Below are positions 45,267-54,926 of a stretch of 64,000 nucleotides of DNA, in pieces. A program made the translations under genes and the position numbers. A model generated the notes under the pieces. The model was not told where the DNA came from. It did no database searches and was given only the letters and a program-made list of their open reading frames with translations. This DNA is from Usnea hakonensis (lineage: Eukaryota; Ascomycota; Lecanoromycetes; Lecanorales; Parmeliaceae): positions 66,315 through 130,314 of the forward strand of contig BLJB01000132.1 of assembly GCA_013423325.1 (NCBI GenBank). The letters are read 5' to 3'. Each line of letters begins with the position of its first letter. Position 1 is the first letter of the stretch.

Positions 45267-45972
45267 TCAGGGGTTTGCAGGGTTTGCGATTTTAGAGAGT
45301 TGAGCAGGCAGTAGGTCCGGCGAAGGTGCATGAAGTCCATCTCGTTGCCCTAGACCACTGGATTTGTTCGTCAAAGCATGGAATTTGGAACGATGCTGTG
45401 CGGAAATGCCAGGCCATGCTTCCATCGACAGCTCTGACTCTTCTCGACGTTCCTTTTTGCCCACCGATTTTGGAAGGTAGTCTGGTACTTGGCGAGGGTC
45501 GAGCGAAGCCTCACTCAACATTTGGCGAGACTAAAGACTGTCGGACTAGCTTCGTGCTTGATTCCAAGACTCCAACATGCTGAAAGTTTGACGCCAGCTT
45601 GTTCCGAGTATGCCGCTGCACAAGCCTGGTAGCCGATTTCTCGTCCAAAGATAATGACCGACTTCCTTCTGATAGTGGTCTTGCTACCCGCTTCTTCATA
45701 GTATTTGTTTTGTTCTTAGAGGTGAGTGTCAACATGGAATCTGCCATCCCCTGCACTTAATCACACAAGAAGGCATTCCGTGTTGACTTCATTTTTGCCC
45801 TAGGGCTAGCCGTACCAATGAGTGGCTTCGCAGTGTAGGGATCAGCTCGTCGAGCACTATGACTGAGGTCCGATATCCAAAGGATGTTGGAGAGAAGGAT
45901 GGTCCAAGCTTTTCGACTATCATCAGCTCGGAGCGTGATGGTACGATGATATAGAAAGTATTGAAAAAACAT
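45267..45972 (-). pseudogene. Decayed charged-protein gene (TAA plus frameshift)
   Basis: The ATG at 45972 opens a frame with TAA at 45759-45757, which then continues to 45511 with coding-like sequence (TSKNKTNTMKKRVARPLSEG, EKSATRLVQRHTRNKLASNF). Overlapping its end, another frame starts at ATG 45521 and runs to 45267 (KSVGKKERREESELSMEAWP). One nonsense codon and one frameshift would unite all three. No family was recognised, and two small real genes are an alternative. Confidence 0.28.
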
Positions 45973-46765
45973 CTGTCCACCTGTGTCTGTAAGTGTCTTG
46001 TTTCGTAAATCTCCTTAGGTGTCGAATGGTATCTTTAGGCGGTTACGGAAGGTTTCCGTAGTCTGCAAGCTGACCAGTTAACCCACTTAGAAACCCGATT
46101 GGTCAATTTTGATGCCAAGTGAATGACAAGAGCACAAATCGTAGTCTGCTCGTTTATCGCATTTGGCAAACCTGCAGCTGGACAAACAGAGCAATGACTA
46201 CCTCGAAAGAAACTTTCCTTGGCTCGCATTTGATTTTTTGCAAAACATAAGATGATAGAACAAAATCTCGATTGGAATACAATAGAGGTCACCAGCAATT
46301 ATGGATTCAGTTTAGATAACGGAAGAAACCAATCTATCCCACAGCAATCCCTGAAATAATCTACCACACCTTTGCGGTAATCTCTTAAGATACTCGGATA
46401 AGTTCGGGCATCCACTGCCCTTAGCTCCTTAGTAAGAAGAGGGAGTCACTGAAACTTGCGCTAGTTTTAGTGTCCGTATAAAATGATGGTCTTTCCAAGA
46501 TGTGGATTCTATACAAAGGAAGCTTGTGCTATGGAGATACACATTCTATTGTGAAGGAGACCATTGCGAATCTATTAGCGTTGTTGAGCTTATCATGAGA
46601 TGGAGACACACTTGGTAAGATTTGTGATTATGGCCCAAGGGCATCTATTTGAGAAATACCGTATACCCCTTCCTTGAAACCTCGAAATACCATGCCCTCA
46701 TCAAATTTCCAGACCTAAATGCTTAGCTCACAAACAACTGTAGCCCCAATCAGCGCACACCAACA
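45973..46765. other. Spacer without recognisable gene
   Basis: Short frames only (for example minus 46298-46035), with no motif. The AT content rises slightly at 46450-46700. Confidence 0.4.
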
Positions 46766-47083
46766 TCACTCCCGGGTATACTTCTCATATCCTCCCACCC
46801 TCTTCTTTTGCGAAAGCTGCTGCGCGCGCTTCGATGGAGTTTCCTCGGGGAACAGCGCAGATTGCCTGATGACACCACGACGGGCGTAGGCGTCAAAGGT
46901 TTCTTTCGGTCTAGCTGCTTCATCTGATCCCCGTGTGCCATTGTTGGCGGAGCTCGTGGGTGCCTCGGTCTTTGGGATGGGATCTGCGAGGTAGCGCTCA
47001 CTCGGAAAGCTGGTATTGCTACCATAGAGTACGGCATGTTTTGGCTTGCGGGGAGCGGATTCTTTAGATGATGTGCAACCCAT
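46766..47083 (-). CDS. Small putatively N-myristoylated/palmitoylated protein
   Basis: Single exon, 105 residues, ATG at 47083. The N-terminus MGCTSSKESA fits the N-myristoylation rule (Gly2, small residue at 6) with an adjacent Cys3 for palmitoylation, the dual-acylation signature for membrane anchoring. The rest is basic, polar and probably disordered (PRKPKHAVLYGSNTSFPSER, KRAQQLSQKKRVGGYEKYTR). Short MGC(T/S)S proteins of this type occur in filamentous fungi as uncharacterised proteins. A membrane-adaptor role is inferred. Confidence 0.7.
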   Translation of the reverse strand: MGCTSSKESAPRKPKHAVLYGSNTSFPSERYLADPIPKTEAPTSSANNGTRGSDEAARPKETFDAYARRGVIRQSALFPEETPSKRAQQLSQKKRVGGYEKYTRE

Positions 47084-47858
47084 GTTGTTTGGTGTTGAGT
47101 CTGGTGGTTGTTAGTAGTAGATGGGACACTTACTTGCTGTCGTTGATGCTTGGTTCGTTGGTATGGTGGCAGTGGTTTTTGAAGTGTGTGAAGGGATATA
47201 GAGCAGGAAGGGATGGAAGTCCAGGAGAGAATATAAGAGCGAAGGACCTGCTTTGCGTTCGTCTTTGTCCCTTACTGGTGCCCTTGTTCGGTGTTATCGA
47301 CAATACACTTGTCTTACTCCTGATGCACTCGGTTAGTGTTTTCGAAAATTGTGTCATGGTTCTTGTGTGGAAAATCACAATTTTCTATGTTGACACAGGC
47401 TGAATGGTATTGTACAATGGTGACCGTTTCCTTTGATGGGTTTGATTCGTTTCAATTTCTTGCCTTTGTTCACTTGACCATAACTTCATTGAGCACGAGT
47501 GAGTTGGTCAATTGAATTTACTAGCCATAGTCCTCGACACCATTTCGTCTTGAACTCTAGCATTCAATACCCTTGTCTTTTGACATCGCGATTGTCTAAA
47601 ACAAATTGAGAGGACTCAAATGCTATTGTGAAGATTCATCAGACAAAAGCGTTCTGGGAGACAATGCACCTTGTGCTATCCATGCCCTTAAGTATCCTCT
47701 ACTACCGCTGAACTCCCTACTCTCCACAGCACCTTCAATCTCCAAAACACTAAGCTATATATAACAAAAAGTCAAGCAGGACTCGACTACAAGCTCACCT
47801 TGCGAAAATCACCGATCCTTCCAAAAACCATCAGATCCCACCAGCCTTCCGAGCAAAC
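47084..47858. other. Divergent intergenic region
   Basis: Shared upstream region of the acylated-protein gene (minus) and the CxxC protein gene (plus). A minus frame at 47378-47130 and an opposite plus frame at 47068-47403 are not convincing. Confidence 0.4.
47756..47764 (+). promoter_or_regulatory. TATA-box-like element
   Basis: TATATATAA lies 95 bp upstream of the ATG at 47859, followed by a pyrimidine/A-rich leader. Spacing and context suit a core promoter for the CxxC protein gene. Confidence 0.45.
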
Positions 47859-48968
47859 ATGACTTCAAGCATCCCCTTCGTTTTCAACTCCCCTCAGTCT
47901 CCACCATCAGACTTCAACGCAACCATGCCTTGCTACGAATGTACTTCGCTGGGCTATGGTGCGATTTGCCAAGACTGCAGTCGCTTCGTCGCAATCAGTC
48001 CCATGACACCCGCTTCATCGCCAACCAGCGATACCAGCTTTTCATTCGAATTTGCATCGCCTTTGAAGGCTACTTTATCGACTCCTGAAACTCCACTCAG
48101 TTCAGAATACTCCTCCCCAGCGACCCCACAGTCGCACTGGAATATACTCAAGTTGGGGACAGCAGCGCCAACAACCAAATCTTCTCGTTTTAATTGGGCC
48201 GACTTCCCCGCCAATGATGATTCCTCAGATGACCTCACCGCCGAAAGCGAAGCTACCACTCCATCCGACTCAGACTCCGAAACAGAAATCTACTACAAAA
48301 ATCACCACCCCCAATGCCCCGTCTGCACCATGGTCCCCTACGGCGCCCTCTGCACCAACTGCTCTCGCATCCAAACCTCCAAAGCCATCGCACTCGCAAC
48401 CCCTCCAGCAGCCCCCTGGCCCACCAACACCAACCTCAGCACCCGGGAAGGGCAAAAAATCCCCGAAGAAATCCTCCTCCAGAACCTCGACACGGAGCTC
48501 TTCGACCTCCTCAACGTCCCCCACGAACTCGACGAATGGGGCCACCGCATCTGGGACGACTGCGGCCGTCGGATCCTCTATTACGAAAACTCGGACGGAG
48601 AAACCGTCATTGGCGGCTATGAGGCTTGGTACCCGTGCTCCGTGACGGGGGAGTTTGAAGAACCGGCCGAATACCGCATTGGGAAACCAGTCCAAACCAC
48701 CCCTATCAACTACAACGACCAGCAATCCGACTATGAATACTTCTCAACCGCGGCGGATGAAAAAGATATCATTGACTCAGATTACGGCTGTACGCTTCAC
48801 TGCAAGGAGGATGACGATACTTGTGCACGGGACTACGAGGAGGGACGTTTTGCGCAGTTTCTGGCTGCTTCGGATGGAGAGTGGCCTCGGTTTTCAGCGG
48901 ATAGGGAACGGATTGCTGCGTGGGTTGCTGGCTTTTCTGGTGGGGAGGGTGAGGGGGTTTGTGGGTAG
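47859..48968 (+). CDS. Acidic protein with duplicated CxxC-x8-CxxC motif
   Basis: Single exon, 369 residues. Two short zinc-ribbon-like motifs with identical spacing: C25-x2-C28-x8-C37-x2-C40-S-R (CYECTSLGYGAICQDCSR) and C153-x2-C156-x8-C165-x2-C168-S-R (CPVCTMVPYGALCTNCSR). Both share YGA(I/L)C. Between them lies a Ser/Thr/Pro-rich disordered stretch ending in an acidic patch (SSDDLTAESEATTPSDSDSE). After them come a compact Trp/Tyr-rich region (ELDEWGHRIWDDCGRRILYY) and an acidic tail. No signal peptide. A metal-binding nuclear or cytosolic protein is likely; the family was not recognised. Confidence 0.75.
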   Translation: MTSSIPFVFNSPQSPPSDFNATMPCYECTSLGYGAICQDCSRFVAISPMTPASSPTSDTSFSFEFASPLKATLSTPETPLSSEYSSPATPQSHWNILKLGTAAPTTKSSRFNWADFPANDDSSDDLTAESEATTPSDSDSETEIYYKNHHPQCPVCTMVPYGALCTNCSRIQTSKAIALATPPAAPWPTNTNLSTREGQKIPEEILLQNLDTELFDLLNVPHELDEWGHRIWDDCGRRILYYENSDGETVIGGYEAWYPCSVTGEFEEPAEYRIGKPVQTTPINYNDQQSDYEYFSTAADEKDIIDSDYGCTLHCKEDDDTCARDYEEGRFAQFLAASDGEWPRFSADRERIAAWVAGFSGGEGEGVCG

Positions 48969-49280
48969 TGATGTTGGGGAAAATGGTGATCAACGAATTT
49001 CATTTTGGATTGATCGTGCTCTGGACGCGAAGCAGACTCGCGTCCAGAGCAGGGAGTTCTCCTATCCTTGGCGATTTGTTGAAATCTAGGTATGTGGATA
49101 TTCAAGAGGCATTGATTTAGCTCCAGAAACTCCCCTGGATCAGTCCTATTTAACATACAAATTGGGTAGTTGCTCTGACCACTGCCAAGAGAAGGCTGGG
49201 AATCATGAAACCATATAGCCGACGAAACAACATAGGCGAAATTCAACACGATTCAGCAAAGGAAAGAGCCGATTCCCGCG

Positions 49281-49430
49281 CAATCTGTCCGCGATAGGGG
49301 GGGCCTCAAAGGCGTTGCTGAGGAGTGAGTCTACCAGGTAAGTCAGAAAGAACTGCAATCTATACGCGATAGCTGCCTCAAAGGCATTGCTTAGGAGTGA
49401 GTCTACTAGGTAAGTCAGCAAGAACTCGAG
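49281..49430. repeat. 75-bp tandem duplication (2 copies)
   Basis: Copies start at 49281 and 49356, each with CAATCT..CGCGATAG, GCCTCAAAGGC(G/A)TTGCT and GAGTGAGTCTAC. The minus-strand translation shows the same peptide twice (TYLVDSLLSNAFEA), but no ATG-initiated gene is supported there. Confidence 0.9.
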
Positions 49431-50006
49431 AACAGGCTGACAAAATCAACTATACTATTCTTACTCCACTTATTCATTATCGAATACCAGCCCACAAAAA
49501 CACTTTTTCGCGAAACCTACTTACTTGCTATTGCAGTAGGTCCCCTTGCATTCTTCCCCTCAAAATCTGACCAATCATAGCCCCTCCCTATCTTACCTTG
49601 CTTTGTTTTGTGCGATACTATCATTCATGAATCAGGATGCTTTGTTACAGCACTGAGTAAGTCTTTATCTTTCTTTTCTTTTCCTTTTTCTATTTTCTGG
49701 CGATAAAGACTCTTTATCCGGATCTACATTTCTGTTCGAGTGTTCTTTGAGAGGCAAGGAGGGACTCGTGCTCGAACAATGAACAAACTCGCCGACTTTA
49801 TCCACTCCCACTACATAATCCCGAAAAGCGGGATCGATAAGTAGGTATAGCACATCGTTCGCAGCATTTCCCCTAACCAAATTTTCTTGATCAATCCCCA
49901 ACTCGCCACCCACCTTAATATCCCAAACTGATCAATCTAGCGTTCCCAGAAACACCTCCAGCACCCCTAACAGCCCGCAGACAAACCTAAACTCCGTCTC
50001 CGAAGC
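49431..50006. other. Spacer
   Basis: No gene recognised; a minus frame at 49913-49665 is weak. Confidence 0.4.
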
Positions 50007-50243
50007 ATGGCCTCAGAACATCCGAGCAAGGACCCCAACCCCATATCAAACCCCATGCCAACTCCAGCACCAGTACCACCCCCGCAAGCTCCCATATCCA
50101 GGAAACCTTTTCCCCCACCACCACCACCACCCAACATCAACAAACCGCTTCCCCCACTACCTAAAGAAGAGAGCGACGCCACGTTATCGTTTCTATCATT
50201 CCATAGATTTTCATGCACTTTGGATACGAGATGGCAGCGATGA
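50007..50243 (+). CDS. Small proline-rich protein
   Basis: The ATG at 50007 gives 78 residues: a Pro-rich N-terminus (PTPAPVPPPQAPISRKPFPP then seven Pro in a row) and a different C-terminus (ESDATLSFLSFHRFSCTLDT). The Pro run could bind SH3 or WW domains or profilin, but a base-composition artefact is possible because the C-rich stretch also gives a Gly-rich minus frame. Confidence 0.35.
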   Translation: MASEHPSKDPNPISNPMPTPAPVPPPQAPISRKPFPPPPPPPNINKPLPPLPKEESDATLSFLSFHRFSCTLDTRWQR

Positions 50244-50315
50244 ATGAAGGATGGATGGAAGGTAGGTGGGGGAAGTGACATATTGATTGAATGAGTGTAT
50301 GGATTAAATATTAGT

Positions 50316-50341
50316 AGAGAGAGAGAGAGAGAGAGAGAGAG
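50316..50341. repeat. AG dinucleotide microsatellite
   Basis: About 13 perfect AG units, 34 bp beyond the stop codon of the nucleoside-hydrolase-like gene (minus strand). Confidence 0.95.
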
Positions 50342-50374
50342 GGTTGTGAGGCTCTATCGAGGATTGAACGAGGA

Positions 50375-51653
50375 TCAAGGACATGAAGGAGGATTGCGCA
50401 ACACCTGCTCCACGCGATCGAAAAACGCCGTCTGATTGATTCCAAGAACGTAATTCACCTCCCTCGTATGACTCGGCGCAAACTGCTTCGACCACAAATG
50501 CGTCCTCGCCAGATCCGGAGAATCAAACGCCGTGTCAACATCCATATACGCCTTCACCTGACTCGTCACCAGATCCGGATACGCCATGATCGCCGCGGCC
50601 GTCTCATCCCACAGCGGAAACGAGATATCGTAATCCCTCATCAATTGCGCATACGCGTTGTCACTAGCTGTGATGCGATCCAGCATGCTCTGAGACAGGT
50701 ACTGCTGATTCGCTACGTTGCCAGCAATGGTGATGGATGGGAAGGGTGCCGTGACGGCAATGTGGGCGGCTTCCGGATCGATGAGGAAGTTGATGTCGGA
50801 GCCAATGTCTTCGGCTAGGGGGGACGAGACTTGGTAGAGGTTGAGGTCGACATAGCCGCCCATGATGACGAGTTCTTTGGCGGAGCTGGCGAAGGTGCTG
50901 TCGAGGCGGATTGCGGTGGCGATGTTGGTTAAGGCACCCTGGATTAGAGGTCAGTCTATAAAGATTGAATGGATCCGTTACATTTTTATTCTTACGGCAG
51001 CATAGATTGAGACTTGGCCCGGGTACTTATGTACTTGTTCCACCATGAATTGAGCAGCGGTGTAGCCTTGGAGGGCGGTGGTATTTGGATAGCCTTCGAT
51101 GAACGCGGATTTCGAGATCTGAGATGGATCGTCGCCGGTAGGGTCCTCGCCCATAGACTGGGCCGTCAAATTTTCTGGCGCAAATGCTCCTTGCCATGCC
51201 AGGTTCCCCCAAAGCTGCTGCCATAGTTGAAAACGCTGGTAGGTCTGTATCAGAGGGTATGTCTCGCCCTTAACCACGGGGATGCAGGACAGATTTCCTC
51301 TCTCCAGGATGGCAAGCTGAATGGTAGGTCAGATATTTGTTTTGGGGAGGATGATATGTTGTTGGGATTTCATGTGGAGGGTCATGCAAACTCACTCCAT
51401 GTAGAGTTGTCTGGTCAACCCAAGTATTAGCTGTATCACTGGCCAGACCCAGAACCTTCATCCCAGCTCCTAAGGCCAAAAGATAATCTATGAATGCCGT
51501 CGATCCCCAATCGTTATCCAGGATCACATAGCGTGTATCAGTGGATGCCGACGACGCTCGAGAAGTTAGTGTCGCGTCATCGCGGGAGGTGGGTCGAGCA
51601 TCAGCAAGGCAGGCTATGGCTATGCTGGCCAGGAAAATAAGGAAAGACTTCAT
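50375..51653 (-). CDS. Secreted nucleoside-hydrolase-like protein (3 exons)
   Basis: Model: exons 51653-51396, 51316-50996 and 50938-50375, introns of 79 nt (GTGAGT..TTCAG) and 57 nt (GTAAGA..TCCAG), all phase 0, 380 residues. Residues 1-19 are a signal peptide (MKSFLIFLASIAIACLADA). The sequence then follows the inosine/uridine-preferring nucleoside hydrolase fold: VILDNDWGSTAFIDYLLALG at residues 43-62, KSAFIEGYPNT, VHKYPGQVSIYAAGALTNIA, and KELVIMGGYVDLN. Relatives cleave nucleosides to base and ribose using calcium held by DxDxxxDD; here the block is DNDWGSTAF, so the second acidic pair is absent, as I recall for this fungal secreted branch. A catalytic role is therefore uncertain. Confidence 0.85.
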
Positions 51654-51739
51654 CTTCAGAGTTGACTCAAGATTAGAGATTATAGATTGGGGATAATGTC
51701 GAACATGAAGGATGCTTTATGGATAAATTTTCTTGTAAC

Positions 51740-52700
51740 CTAGGGTGGACGACGGCTAGGTATGTGACAAAATCAAACCTGAATTTTTTTTTTGGATTTT
51801 TTTTTTTTTTTAGATCCTCGAAGCTTTTTCTCTCCCTGCGAAGCTCTTTTTCCCCCCTCGAAGCTCCCCCGTTCGAAGCTCCCCCCTCGAAGCTCCCCCC
51901 CTAAAGCTTCCCCCTAAAGCTCCCCCCGAAGCTTCTCCCCCCTCGAAGCTCTTTCTCCCCCCCCCCAAAGCTTCTCCCCCCCTAAAACTCGCTCTCGAAG
52001 CTCCCCCCTAAGCTTCTCCCCCCTCGAAGCTCTTTCTTCCCCCTTAAAGCCTCTCCCCGAAGCTCCTCTCTTTCCCTCCCTCGAAGCTCCCCTCTAAAAC
52101 TTTTCTCCCCTAAAACTTCTCCCTCCTAAAAACCCCTTTTAAAGCTCCTTACTCGCCTTTAAAAACTATTTTTAGACCTCTTAAAAAAATAAAAAAAAAA
52201 ATTAAAATTAAAATCTAAAATTTTAAATTATAAACCTTAAATATAAATACGAAAGTTTAAATATTTTATTCTCCGAAAAATCAAAGATAGAAGTAAAGGG
52301 AAATTTTAAAAAGGAGTTTTAAATAAGAGAAAAAAAAGATAAAAGAGGAGAGTTTTAGAGGGAAGCTTCGAGGAAAGGAGAGAGAGGAGCTTCGAGAGAG
52401 GAGAAGCTTTAGAGGGAGCTTTAGAGGGGAGCTTCGGGGGGGAGCTTCGAGAGGGAGCTTCGGGGGGGGGGAGAAAGAGCTTCGAGGGGGGAGAAAGAGC
52501 TTTAAGGGGGGAGAAGCTTCGGAGGGAGCTTCGGGGGGAAGCTTTAGGGGGGGGAGAAACTTCGGGGGGAGCTTTAAGAGCGAGCTTCGGGAGCGAAAAA
52601 GGGAGTAAGAAAAAGAGCTTTAAAAGAAAGAGAGCTTAGGGGGGTCAAAATAAAAAGTTCAAAAAAAAATTGTCATATATCTAGCCGTCGTCCACCCTAG
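51740..52700. mobile_element. Foldback/MITE-like element with 20-bp perfect TIRs
   Basis: The left end is CTAGGGTGGACGACGGCTAG (51740-51759), and the right end (52681-52700) is its exact reverse complement. TAAC precedes the left end (51736-51739) and follows the right end (52701-52704), a 4-bp target duplication. Inside, the left arm (about 51820-52150, top strand pyrimidine-rich) is a degenerate array of a GAAGCTCCCCCCTC-like unit, and the right arm (about 52330-52650) is its reverse complement, GGGGGGAGCTTC-like, so most of the element can fold into one long hairpin. The centre (about 52160-52310) is AT-rich. There is no open reading frame of note, so it is non-autonomous. Confidence 0.85.
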
Positions 52701-53201
52701 TAACCTGCGCCTCGTCGTCACCACCCCGATTTCGGGGAAGTGGCATGCGGGGGATTGTCTACACTCCTCCATCTCGGGCGGAGTGCAAGCAGGGAACTTT
52801 GCATGGACTTAAACACAATGACGTCTTCCTTTGCATGTGTTTTTCTTAAAGCGGAAGGCTTAAGGATTCGGCAGGATTCCGCGTAGAGAGAAGTTTACCC
52901 CCTGCCGATCCATGGGAATAGTGCAGCCCTACAACTTGACCCTTAATGCTCTAGTCCAGCCCAACAGCTTCTTGCCTATCGTGGTAAGGTGCGCAACAAG
53001 GTAAAGTAAAGTACCTAGGTAGGTAGGTAGGTAGATAAAGCTGAAGTACAAATCGAGTTGCCTTGATATTGCCCTTCACGCCATATTTTGTTGCGAAGAG
53101 AAACGTGCCTTGCGTCGACAATTTCCCGAGCTACTAATGTAAAGGTGCCCTCTTTTTTGGCATCCTCGTAGACTACTCGGGAACACAATTAAATCAAGGG
53201 T
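52701..53201. other. Spacer
   Basis: No gene. A short GTAG tetranucleotide array (AGGTAGGTAGGTAGGTAG) lies near 53016-53034, part of a TACCTAGGTA-rich motif type that also occurs near 39080 and 39255. Confidence 0.45.
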
Positions 53202-53423
53202 ATGAAGAGTATGAACATCGAATGGATAGCTGAGGTGCAACTAAGCAAGGGGACCGGAAATTCCTCATGGCTAATCGCGCTTTGTCGTGATGGTTTCTTT
53301 CAAGAACACGTCTACGAGAAGGATTGTCGTAGCAGTAACCGCCCTGCTCCCACATCACCGACTGCTGCAGAGCTTGACAACGAAGACACTGTTGTAGGAA
53401 TGATATGTATCCTAAAGAAATGA
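53202..53423 (+). CDS. Small hypothetical ORF
   Basis: The ATG at 53202 gives 73 codons (MKSMNIEWIAEVQLSKGTGN, TAAELDNEDTVVGMICILKK). Composition is plausible, but a minus frame (53553-53194) fully overlaps, and no family or splice support exists. Confidence 0.25.
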   Translation: MKSMNIEWIAEVQLSKGTGNSSWLIALCRDGFFQEHVYEKDCRSSNRPAPTSPTAAELDNEDTVVGMICILKK

Positions 53424-53474
53424 AGATGGTGTCTTGACGTAAACTTCGCTCAACTATCTTCAGTGAGGATCCGT

Positions 53475-54926
53475 TCAGCTTGGACTGGTGAGAAGCCCAA
53501 CTGGGACGATCAAGACTGGATACTCGCAACAAAGCTCGAACGCTTTGATCCATGGACGTTCTTCCCAGTTCACATGCCTCTCGAACATCTCATCGTTCCC
53601 CTCACCCTCCCCACAGTCCATGCTATAGCCAACTTTCACGTCTGCCTCATAGAATGTATCCGTGGTCTCATCTGACATGTAACTCTCGAAATCGGGACAG
53701 TTTGCAAAATTCACCAACTTGAGCTTTCCGTTTTCCGACTTTTTCCACTTAGTAAGATCATAAAGCAGCCAATCGATCTGGTTCTCTTGCCACGCTTTCT
53801 GACCCTGGTCAAGCACAAGCGTCTCAAGACTCAATGGGAGGACTTTCGTCACGTCCTGCTGAATTGTGCGTGTCCGAGGGTGTCGTGTGGCGTCGTCGCC
53901 ACCAGCGCGAGGTATCATGGCCAACATGTCTACACTGGTCCGGAGAGTCGTGAGAAGACCAAATCCTCCTAGGTCTCCTAGCAAAAGGCCTCTTTGATAT
54001 CTGCCCTCGTCATAGTCACCCGGGTCGAAAGTAGGTGGGTCCACAATCAAAGATAGATGGGCAAGGCTGTGTCTGGCAGACCCTGCTAGGTCTTGGACCA
54101 CGCGGCGGGGTGCAAACATGATTTGAGAGCGCATTGAATCGCAGGGTTTGTATTGACGTGTGAAGACTTCCAAAGAGACAGTACGCCTGATGATGTCTTC
54201 AACGAAAGCCAAGTCGAGAGGGCCTATGAGGCAGAGTTCAGTGACTCCGCTAAGGTAGTCTTCGCTGGGAGCAGAGTATTGACACATGGACTCCGCAACG
54301 ACCTTCAGTTTCCTGACTGTAGGGATCATCGCCATCAGACTCGCCAGCTGCGTTACGTGTGTGGCACCTTGATAGGTGTATCGATCGTAGGAAATGCCTG
54401 CTTGAATTGTGACCTGTGTTAATCTGCCCAGTGCATGTGGCTCTTGAGAACCGGCGCCTGGTCGATGAACAGCCCTCACTATTCGAGTGACAATTGCCAT
54501 TAGATACGGCGAAATTCCGACAGTGATGTCTAGCTTGCGAAGGTTCAGCAGTCGGGTCAAGAGCACTGGAACAGCCAAGTCTGGTCGTAGGTCTCCGGAA
54601 TAACAGCTTCGTGCGAAGGTTTCCGTAAGTGCTTTGGCGTTGTTGAGTATCATGACATGATCAGACAACCTGGGCCCATCGACACTTCCGAACCGTATGG
54701 ATTTTGGATACAAAGCTGCATCCGGTTTCGAGAGGACTAGTTTCAGGAGATCGCAGGAGTCCATCCGGGCGAGGTTGCTCCTAATCATTTGATGTTCGTG
54801 GACTATGTTCGCTCTCAGGCAATACATTTTCTTGCAGCTAAGTAGGAGATGATCGATGTACAAGGGAGACACGTTTTCTATGATTTTGAGCAAGAGCTCG
54901 CCAGGGATATCGGTGAGGATGGTCAT
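53475..54926 (-). CDS. F-box protein with leucine-rich tail
   Basis: Single exon, 483 residues, ATG at 54926. The N-terminus MTILTDIPGELLLKIIENVS followed by YIDHLLLSCKKMYCLRA is an F-box, expected to contact Skp1. The middle has irregular leucine-rich segments (LLNLRKLDITVGISPYLMAI, AGSARHSLAHLSLIVDPPTF, LPLSLETLVLDQGQKAW) and the C-terminus is acidic around EGEGNDEMFE. It belongs to the large fungal F-box group used as SCF substrate receptors; the target is unknown. It is distinct in sequence from the F-box gene at 6.3-8.8 kb. Confidence 0.85.
   Translation of the reverse strand: MTILTDIPGELLLKIIENVSPLYIDHLLLSCKKMYCLRANIVHEHQMIRSNLARMDSCDLLKLVLSKPDAALYPKSIRFGSVDGPRLSDHVMILNNAKALTETFARSCYSGDLRPDLAVPVLLTRLLNLRKLDITVGISPYLMAIVTRIVRAVHRPGAGSQEPHALGRLTQVTIQAGISYDRYTYQGATHVTQLASLMAMIPTVRKLKVVAESMCQYSAPSEDYLSGVTELCLIGPLDLAFVEDIIRRTVSLEVFTRQYKPCDSMRSQIMFAPRRVVQDLAGSARHSLAHLSLIVDPPTFDPGDYDEGRYQRGLLLGDLGGFGLLTTLRTSVDMLAMIPRAGGDDATRHPRTRTIQQDVTKVLPLSLETLVLDQGQKAWQENQIDWLLYDLTKWKKSENGKLKLVNFANCPDFESYMSDETTDTFYEADVKVGYSMDCGEGEGNDEMFERHVNWEERPWIKAFELCCEYPVLIVPVGLLTSPS

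Noticed and set aside
48214..48725. Long frames overlapping the CxxC protein gene on both strands
   Set aside because: Shadows of the real frame at 47859-48968, created by its C-rich codons.
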